Source: CAIOJG01 sp964477455
Lineage (GTDB): Bacteria; Patescibacteriota; Patescibacteriia; Magasanikbacterales; GWA2-37-8
Assembly (NCBI GenBank): GCA_964477455.1
Contig: CAYZHG010000088.1
Coordinates: 1-18,292 of the forward strand
Reading direction: 5' to 3'
Length of the DNA stretch: 18,292 bases
Part shown: positions 13,345-18,292 of the stretch, in pieces
How the letters are laid out: the number at the start of each line of letters is the position of its first letter
Numbering within the stretch: the first letter of the stretch is position 1
The notes under the pieces: generated by a model
Told to the model about the DNA's origin: nothing
What the model saw: the letters and a program-made list of their open reading frames with translations, nothing else
The model's database searches: none
Made by a program: the position numbers and the translations under genes

Positions 13345-14265
13345 ATGGAGATGCAAAATTATTTATTTATACTATTTGGAGTTGTTATCGTTGGATTTAT
13401 GATTGCCGATTTGGGGTACTTCAACAAAACCAACCATCGCATCGAACCAAAATCCGCCCTAATTCAATCTTTGTTTTGGATTGCTATTTCTGTAGCGTTT
13501 AGTTTTTTGATTTTTTTGTTCATGGGCAGAGATTTAGCGGCCGAATTTTTAAGTGCCTATGTCACTGAAAAAATGCTTTCAGTGGACAATCTATTTGTCA
13601 TCATGTTGATTTTCAGTTATTTCAAATTGGAAGAAAAATATCATCACCGCGTTTTATTTTGGGGAATTTTAGGTGCTATCGTTTTTAGAGCTTTGTTTAT
13701 TACTGCTGGCGCTTATATTATTCATCAAATTTATTGGGTGTTGTATATATTTGGCGCATTGTTGGTTTATACAGGTATCAAACTTCTCCAAGATAAAAAA
13801 GAAGAACATATCGATTTTAAACACAACCGAATTATACGTTTAGCACACAAGTTTTTGCCGTTTACTGCTAGTCATCATAACGGAAAATTTTTCTTTAAAG
13901 AAAACGGTAAATTTTATTTTACCTCTCTATTTTTGGTAATTTTGTTGATTGAGGGTACTGATATTATTTTTGCTGTCGATTCCATTCCGGCGGTATTTTC
14001 CATTTCTCAAAACGTATTTATAGTATTTACCTCTAATATTTTTGCCATCATGGGATTGAGATCTTTGTTCTTTTTGGTGGAGAGTATTTTACATCGTTTT
14101 CATCATCTACAAAAAGGATTGTCTTTTATTTTACTATTTATCGGAGCCAAAATGTTGTCTGGTATCTTTGGCCTTCATTTATCTTCATTAATATCCTTTG
14201 GAATAATTATTTTCGCCCTTGCGATGTCCATGATTTTATCGGTAATTTTCCCAAAGAAAATTTAA
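13345..14265 (+). CDS. TerC family integral membrane protein
   Basis: A 306-aa protein with about seven to nine membrane helices. TerC/Alx family members are implicated in Mn2+ export and in supplying Mn2+ to secreted enzymes. The two repeated acidic helices are present: TEKMLSVDNLFV with E75, D81 and N82, and EGTDIIFAVDSIPAVF with E203, D206 and D212. SNIFAIMGLRSLFF follows. These Asp/Glu residues are the likely metal path. Length is normal and the gene is intact. I use the first ATG (13345); a second in-frame ATG lies 6 nt downstream. The 49-nt gap before it is the largest in the cluster, but I see no clear promoter or Mn2+ riboswitch (yybP-ykoY) in it. The next gene follows after 6 nt. Confidence 0.92.
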   Translation: MEMQNYLFILFGVVIVGFMIADLGYFNKTNHRIEPKSALIQSLFWIAISVAFSFLIFLFMGRDLAAEFLSAYVTEKMLSVDNLFVIMLIFSYFKLEEKYHHRVLFWGILGAIVFRALFITAGAYIIHQIYWVLYIFGALLVYTGIKLLQDKKEEHIDFKHNRIIRLAHKFLPFTASHHNGKFFFKENGKFYFTSLFLVILLIEGTDIIFAVDSIPAVFSISQNVFIVFTSNIFAIMGLRSLFFLVESILHRFHHLQKGLSFILLFIGAKMLSGIFGLHLSSLISFGIIIFALAMSMILSVIFPKKI

Positions 14266-14271
14266 AATATT

Positions 14272-14709
14272 ATGCTATTTAAGAAACTGTATAATTTAGG
14301 TGATAAATTAGAAGACAAAGTACGCGGAAAACTTAGCCATTTTCCAATTATTTATGCCTTTGTTGGTGGCTCTGGAATTATTATTTTTTGGCGTGGAATT
14401 TGGCATTCTATCGACTTCGTTGTTCAGTATATTCACAGCAATGGACAGTCAACCGGTCTTATCTGGTGGGATGGAGTTTTGTCAACCTTACTTGGAGCAA
14501 CACTTTTATTATTAGTTGGTTTGTTTGTTTCAAGTTTTATTGGTAATGAAATTGTAATCTCTGGCCTAAAGGGTGAGAAAAAAATAGTTGAAATGGCAGA
14601 ACAAGAAATTGAACGTGAAGTAATAATCGACACTGAAATTCAAATTGAAATAAAAGAAATTTCCAAACGTCTTGCAAGAGTACAAAAAATATTGGAAGTT
14701 AAAAAATAA
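14272..14709 (+). CDS. Small two-helix membrane protein with coiled-coil tail, function unknown
   Basis: A 145-aa protein without a named family I can cite. A short basic/amphipathic N-terminus (KKLYNLGDKLEDKVRGKLSH) leads to two transmembrane helices at about 26-42 and 70-93. A cytoplasmic segment follows with GNEIVISGLKGEKK and an acidic, heptad-like region (about 104-145) ending in KEISKRLARVQKILEVKK, probably a coiled coil. It starts 6 nt after the terC stop and lies 16 nt before the MgtC-DUF4010 gene, so it is very likely co-transcribed and may be an accessory subunit of one of the transporters. That role is inference from position only. Confidence 0.75.
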   Translation: MLFKKLYNLGDKLEDKVRGKLSHFPIIYAFVGGSGIIIFWRGIWHSIDFVVQYIHSNGQSTGLIWWDGVLSTLLGATLLLLVGLFVSSFIGNEIVISGLKGEKKIVEMAEQEIEREVIIDTEIQIEIKEISKRLARVQKILEVKK

Positions 14710-14725
14710 TTTGTAAATTTATTAT

Positions 14726-16045
14726 ATGATTTCAGGCTTAGTTTTAAAATTAACAATTGCTTTGCTATTTGGTGCTGCTGTAGGGTTAGAACGACAAGGT
14801 GGCAAACCTGGCGATAATGAAATTGCCGGTATTCGCACTTATTCACTTATTAGTTTACTAGGTGCATTGTGTAGTATTTTTTACTTAAATAATTTAACTT
14901 TGTTTGCAATAATAATTGCCGTCGCCTTTATTATTATATTGGCCATTTATTTTGCAGTCGGTTCGTACATTACCAAAGATTTTGGCATGACTTCCGAACT
15001 AGCTATTCTTCTGACTTTTTTGATCGGTGCGCTGACAATCTTAGAAATAATTCCGATGCCAATAGTGATGGCTTTGTTTGTAGTATTGATTTTATTGCTT
15101 TCCCTAAAATCCAAAACCAAAGCACTTGCAGCGGGAATTTCTAGACAAGAAATAAATTCATTTGTTAGCTATGCAATCATTGCTTTGGTGATCATGCCAT
15201 TTTTACCAAACGTTGGATATAAATTAATAGACGTTCCATTTTTACCTGAAATTTTAAATAACTTTGGTTTAAATTTAAGTAAATTTGCCAATTTAGAATT
15301 AATCAATCCTCAGAGAGTATGGTTGGTGGTTGCTTTAATCACCGGAATTGATGTATTTGGTTACGTGCTAGGCAGAATTATTGGTCAAAAAGGTAGCTTC
15401 ACTTTAACTAGTTTTGTAGCTGGTTTTATATCATCCACCTCGACCACTCAATCCTTGGCCCAAAAAAGTAAAAAAACAGGCGCTGTAAACTATTTGGTAG
15501 GAGCCGCTGTGCTGGCAAATATGTCCAGTTTTTTGCAAATTTTTCTTTTAGTTGGACCACTTAACGGACGCTGGTTGGTGACATTACTACCAAGTTTACT
15601 AATTATGATTTTATCGGCTACAATTTTATCTGCTTTATTTTTAAAGAAAAAAGAAGTAGTCACAGAAAGTGCTACTGAAGAAACCAAGGAGGGTAAAATG
15701 TTTTCTTTATTACCAGCTTTAAAATTTGCTATCTTGCTGGTATTTATAAAATTGATTACCAAAATTTGTTTGATTTTATTTGGTCAATCCGGTTTTGTAG
15801 TCAGCTCCATCATTGCATCCTTGGCGGGCCTAGATGCCGTATTGGTCAACTTAGCTGAAATGGCTGGTGTTGCTATTACCTTTAAATTTGCAACTATTAC
15901 TTTCCTTTTAGTGAACGCAACCAACTTGATGAGCAAATCAGTATTTTCGTATTTGCAAGGAAATCGTAAGTTTGCCCTAAATTTCTTTTTATCATCCTTG
16001 GTAATTATTGCAGGAAGTTTTGTTGGTTTTATTTTTATCAAATAA
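14726..16045 (+). CDS. MgtC-DUF4010 family membrane protein
   Basis: A 439-aa, roughly 12-helix protein. The first part (about 1-140) matches MgtC/SapB membrane proteins: GLERQ at 20-24 and GIRTYS at 35-40 are the diagnostic motifs. The remainder is DUF4010, seen in GFISSTSTTQSLAQKSKK, an AAVLANMSSFLQI helix and a C-terminal SSIIASLAGLDAVLVNLAEMA stretch (quoted in parts: SSIIASLAGLDAV and NLAEMA). MgtC proteins are linked to Mg2+ limitation and ATP synthase control in pathogens, while the MgtC-DUF4010 architecture has no firm function. It is the last gene of the feo-led cluster and ends 32 nt before a strong bidirectional terminator. No frameshift or truncation is seen. Confidence 0.9.
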   Translation: MISGLVLKLTIALLFGAAVGLERQGGKPGDNEIAGIRTYSLISLLGALCSIFYLNNLTLFAIIIAVAFIIILAIYFAVGSYITKDFGMTSELAILLTFLIGALTILEIIPMPIVMALFVVLILLLSLKSKTKALAAGISRQEINSFVSYAIIALVIMPFLPNVGYKLIDVPFLPEILNNFGLNLSKFANLELINPQRVWLVVALITGIDVFGYVLGRIIGQKGSFTLTSFVAGFISSTSTTQSLAQKSKKTGAVNYLVGAAVLANMSSFLQIFLLVGPLNGRWLVTLLPSLLIMILSATILSALFLKKKEVVTESATEETKEGKMFSLLPALKFAILLVFIKLITKICLILFGQSGFVVSSIIASLAGLDAVLVNLAEMAGVAITFKFATITFLLVNATNLMSKSVFSYLQGNRKFALNFFLSSLVIIAGSFVGFIFIK

Positions 16046-16077
16046 ATAACGATATAAATATTTAGTTTTGAATTTAA

Positions 16078-16107
16078 AAAAAATAACTCCAACATGAGTT
16101 ATTTTTT
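16078..16107. terminator. Bidirectional intrinsic terminator
   Basis: AAAAAATAACTC (16078-16089) pairs perfectly with GAGTTATTTTTT (16096-16107) around a 6-nt loop. It separates the convergent feo-led cluster (+) and the U32-ferredoxin-greA operon (-), and has A- and T-tracts suited to both directions. Confidence 0.88.
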
Positions 16108-16127
16108 AAATTTTTAAAATTGTCTAG

Positions 16128-16625
16128 CTATTCAATTTTTAATATTTTATATCGTACGGTTTTATTAGCCAGCTTAACTTCAACAACATCACCAATTCCA
16201 CGTCCTAATAAAGCAATACCAATGGGGGAGAGATGAGAAATTATTCCGCTTGTAGGATTTGTCTCCGAAGAACCTAAAATTTGATAGGTTGCAATTTTTT
16301 CTCCACTTTGAACAGTGACATTGTGTCCAATTTGCACAGTGTTTTGTTGACTGTTTGATGGAATAATTTCAGCCTCATGCAATTGCGATTCCAAGGTTAA
16401 AATATTATAATTGATACCGCGCAATTTCCATTTGGCGGCCTGATATTCGGCATTTTCCGAAAAATCTCCCAACTCTGCCAAACGGCTAACTTCAGAAGCG
16501 GCAAACGGATGAGATTTTTTAAGTCGATCCAATTTATTTTGCAATTGCGCAAATTTATCCTGCGTCATCAATGGATCACGTGGTGTTTTGGCAAGGTGAC
16601 TAGGCTTTCTGTCTAAAGTACGCAT
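16128..16625 (-). CDS. greA: Transcript cleavage factor GreA
   Basis: Gre factors enter the RNA polymerase secondary channel and stimulate cleavage of backtracked RNA. The N-terminal coiled coil has the acidic tip in LGDFSENAEYQAAK, with D54 and E57 equivalent to the catalytic Asp41 and Glu44 of E. coli GreA. The C-terminal FKBP-like domain ends in GRGIGDVVEVKLANKTVRYKI. At 165 aa it is slightly longer than the usual 158 because of a 20-residue N-terminal extension containing KTPRDPLM. Translation could instead start at the Met at residue 20 (16568), but the first ATG is closest to the ferredoxin gene (10 nt). It is last in the U32-ferredoxin-greA operon and ends with TAG. No Shine-Dalgarno sequence is seen. 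Confidence 0.93.
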   Translation of the reverse strand: MRTLDRKPSHLAKTPRDPLMTQDKFAQLQNKLDRLKKSHPFAASEVSRLAELGDFSENAEYQAAKWKLRGINYNILTLESQLHEAEIIPSNSQQNTVQIGHNVTVQSGEKIATYQILGSSETNPTSGIISHLSPIGIALLGRGIGDVVEVKLANKTVRYKILKIE

Positions 16626-16635
16626 TTAAAAAAAA

Positions 16636-16893
16636 TTATTCAAAAGAAATGTCCTTGCCTTGTGCGTCGAGAATATGAATAATTCCAACCGGACAATCTT
16701 GCGCTGCTCGCTGATTATCGGCCAATTCCAATTCAGAAATTTCTGCGATAAAAACATCATCTTTTCCATTCGCACGTTTCAAATTTGCTTTGCCATCAGT
16801 AGCGTCTATCTCCCAATTCCCAGGTGCATGTTCGGTACATGAATTACAACCAATGCAATTTTTCCGATAATGAATAATTTTACATTTACTCAT
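16636..16893 (-). CDS. Single [4Fe-4S] ferredoxin
   Basis: An 85-aa electron carrier. C13, C16 and C19 (CIGCNSC) together with C67 in CPVGII are the four ligands of one [4Fe-4S] cluster, with the second Cys pair of two-cluster ferredoxins absent. The APGNWEID and AAQDCPVGIIHI context matches archaeal and bacterial single-cluster ferredoxins. I set the start at the ATG at 16893, one base after the U32 stop and with AAGGA about 8 nt upstream. An in-frame ATG at 16926 would add 11 residues overlapping the U32 gene and no family similarity. This tight arrangement suggests coupled translation, and the protein may feed electrons to the upstream U32 enzyme. Confidence 0.9.
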   Translation of the reverse strand: MSKCKIIHYRKNCIGCNSCTEHAPGNWEIDATDGKANLKRANGKDDVFIAEISELELADNQRAAQDCPVGIIHILDAQGKDISFE

Positions 16894-16894
16894 A

Positions 16895-18130
16895 TTAGCG
16901 GTCCTTGGACAAGAAAATTTTGTCATTAATTCTCAAACGTTCAGTAACAGGGATAGTAATAGTATTTCCTTTTTTTGCTACTTTGCCAGGCACACCATCT
17001 AAAAAGAAATTTTCCAATTTAAACTTCACTACTCCAGTATTGTCACCAGTCGCAAATAGATCATCGCCAATTTTGATTTCTCCAGTTTCAATAATAATTT
17101 CCGCAATACTTGTTTTTCTAAAATAATTTGTAACATGACCAATATATTCATTTTGTTTTGTGGCTTGAGAACCGTATTCACCACTCCATTCACCGAGTTC
17201 TTTTCCTAGATAATAACCGCCATGCCAAAAGCCACGATTGTAAACAGTGGCCAATTCCGCTGTCCAAGCTTCAATTTTTTCTTTAGTATAAGTTCCTGCT
17301 GAGACGGCTTCGGCCGCTTCACGATAGCACTTAGTGACAGTATGAACATAATCAGCACTACGTCCACGACCTTCTAATTTTAAAACACTGACACCCGCGC
17401 CAATAATTTTATCCAAAAAACCAATGGTACAAAGATCCTTTGGAGACATTATATATTTATTATCCACGACCAATTCTTCGCCGGTTTCTTCATCAGTCAC
17501 ACGATATGCACGACGACAATTTTGGGTGCAGGCACCACGATTGGCGGAAGCGTTGTCCGTCGCCAAACTCATATAGCATTTTCCAGAAATGGCGACGCAA
17601 AGTGCGCCGTGTGCAAAGAGCTCAATTTTAACCAATTCACCACTAGGTCCAAGAATATTATCTTTTTTAATTTCTTGAATAATTTTTTTAATCTGATTCA
17701 AGGTAAGTTCACGCGCCAATACAACCACATCCGCAAACTTGGCAAAAAAACGAACCGCTTCAATATTACTCACATTTTGTTGGGTAGAAATATGAATTTC
17801 TAAACCAATGGAATGAGCGTACTGTAAAGCAGCAATATCAGAAGCAATCACTGCCGTAATTTTATTTTCTTTAGCGGCATCGCAAATCTTCTTCATCATC
17901 ACCAAATCGTGATCATAAAGAATGGTATTAACTGTCAGATATGTCTTAACATTATTTTCACTACAAATTCGTACAATTTCTGGCAAATCAGAAGTTTTAA
18001 AATTATTAGCCGCGCGAGCGCGCATGTTCAGTTGCTCAATTCCAAAATAAACCGAATTAGCACCGGCTTTGATAGCGGTGTGAAGTGAGGCAAAGGATCC
18101 GGCCGGTGACATGATTTCAGCTTGTGACAT
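16895..18130 (-). CDS. U32 family protein (tRNA/rRNA hydroxylase type)
   Basis: A 411-aa member of the peptidase U32 family, now known mainly as RNA hydroxylases (TrhP makes 5-hydroxyuridine in tRNA, RlhA modifies 23S rRNA) rather than proteases. The signature runs from E170 through GALC (C178), SGKC (C185) and YMS. C201 and C205 in NRGACTQNC follow, giving four Cys that could hold an iron-sulfur cluster. A TIM-barrel-like N-terminus begins MSPAGSFASLHTAIKAGA. The C-terminal domain (from about YIGHVTNYF) is the U32 beta-barrel and ends in NDKIFLSKDR. A ferredoxin gene starts one base after its stop, so this is probably the enzyme-reductant pair. Whether it targets tRNA U34 or rRNA cannot be read from sequence. 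Confidence 0.92.
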   Translation of the reverse strand: MSQAEIMSPAGSFASLHTAIKAGANSVYFGIEQLNMRARAANNFKTSDLPEIVRICSENNVKTYLTVNTILYDHDLVMMKKICDAAKENKITAVIASDIAALQYAHSIGLEIHISTQQNVSNIEAVRFFAKFADVVVLARELTLNQIKKIIQEIKKDNILGPSGELVKIELFAHGALCVAISGKCYMSLATDNASANRGACTQNCRRAYRVTDEETGEELVVDNKYIMSPKDLCTIGFLDKIIGAGVSVLKLEGRGRSADYVHTVTKCYREAAEAVSAGTYTKEKIEAWTAELATVYNRGFWHGGYYLGKELGEWSGEYGSQATKQNEYIGHVTNYFRKTSIAEIIIETGEIKIGDDLFATGDNTGVVKFKLENFFLDGVPGKVAKKGNTITIPVTERLRINDKIFLSKDR

Positions 18131-18139
18131 AATTGCTAT

Positions 18140-18168
18140 ATCCTATAGATAAATTAACGAAATGTCAA
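18140..18168 (-). promoter_or_regulatory. Promoter of the U32-ferredoxin-greA operon, near-leaderless
   Basis: On the minus strand TTGACA (plus 18163-18168) and TAGGAT (plus 18140-18145) are 17 bp apart. The -10 ends only 9 nt before the ATG at 18130, so the leader should be about 2-3 nt with no room for a ribosome-binding site. Confidence 0.6.
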
Positions 18169-18185
18169 TAATTTTGCTAGCATCA

Positions 18186-18215
18186 TTGCAAAAAATAGCA
18201 AACAAAGTGTATAAT
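18186..18215 (+). promoter_or_regulatory. Promoter for the gene at the right edge
   Basis: TTGCAA (18186-18191) and TATAAT (18210-18215) are 18 bp apart. Transcription should start about 20 nt before the ATG at 18245. It is divergent from the U32 promoter, and their -35 elements lie about 17 bp apart. Confidence 0.6.
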
Positions 18216-18244
18216 ATATATTAGTAAATTTTATTGATTTTATT

Positions 18245-18292
18245 ATGACTTCTGATAGTGAACTTGCTGGTAATCAAGATTTCCAAAATTTT
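18245..18292 (+). CDS. Start of an unidentified gene, cut by the window edge
   Basis: Only 16 codons are visible (MTSDSELAGNQDFQNF), with the frame open to the edge. They are polar and show no signal peptide. A good promoter precedes it, and no Shine-Dalgarno sequence is visible. Too little is present to name it. Confidence 0.5.
   Translation, partial: MTSDSELAGNQDFQNF

Noticed and set aside
16894..16926. Longer ferredoxin beginning at 16926
   Set aside because: It would overlap the U32 gene by 32 nt. The ATG at 16893 has an AAGGA at good spacing and gives a normal ferredoxin N-terminus.

Overview
The window looks like a piece of chromosome from an uncultivated Patescibacteria/CPR bacterium (Parcubacteria-like). 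The DNA is AT-rich and densely packed, and most genes have no Shine-Dalgarno sequence. It carries a CxxC-x17-CxxC protein, a DUF6122 protein and a PEP-synthase-type swivelling domain detached from its enzyme, all of which I associate with CPR genomes. TAA, TGA and TAG all end recognisable proteins, so the standard bacterial code fits. The lineage is inferred from gene content only. I see no rRNA, tRNA, CRISPR array, insertion sequence or phage gene.

Layout. (1) 1-860: a compositional island of about 48% GC in its coding part. It holds one unrecognised 165-aa minus-strand gene, which has the only strong GGAGG ribosome-binding site in the window, a good promoter, a leader of about 130 nt with hairpins, and a downstream stretch dense in inverted repeats. 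(2) 865-2904 (-): an orphan CHASE-PAS sensor histidine kinase. (3) 3035-4770 (+): a DUF6122 membrane protein, then queC, a DUF1294 protein and a rhodanese in close order, ended by a bidirectional terminator. (4) 4835-6779 (-): a PfkB-family sugar kinase followed by a D-2-hydroxyacid dehydrogenase of glyoxylate/hydroxypyruvate reductase type. (5) 6892-8746 (+): a nucleotidyltransferase-like/PEP-swivelling-domain fusion, a tiny Lys-rich protein, and a Gly/Arg-rich protein with a CxxC-x17-CxxC zinc knuckle. (6) 8854-16045 (+): feoA, feoB, a 50-aa FeoB-associated Cys-rich protein, a CNNM/DUF21-CBS protein, a YibE/F protein, a TerC protein, a small unknown membrane protein and an MgtC-DUF4010 protein. 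These eight genes run head to tail between one terminator-promoter junction and one bidirectional terminator. (7) 16128-18130 (-): a U32-family protein (tRNA/rRNA hydroxylase type), a single-cluster ferredoxin and a GreA factor. (8) 18245-end (+): the first 16 codons of a further gene.

The most system-like part is the feo-led cluster. It combines ferrous iron uptake with four families linked to divalent-cation export or homeostasis, and a 7-bp inverted repeat flanks the feoA -10 box like an operator for a metal-sensing repressor. The U32/ferredoxin pair suggests an RNA hydroxylase encoded with its electron donor. Several promoters lie so close to their ATG that the mRNAs should be leaderless or nearly so.
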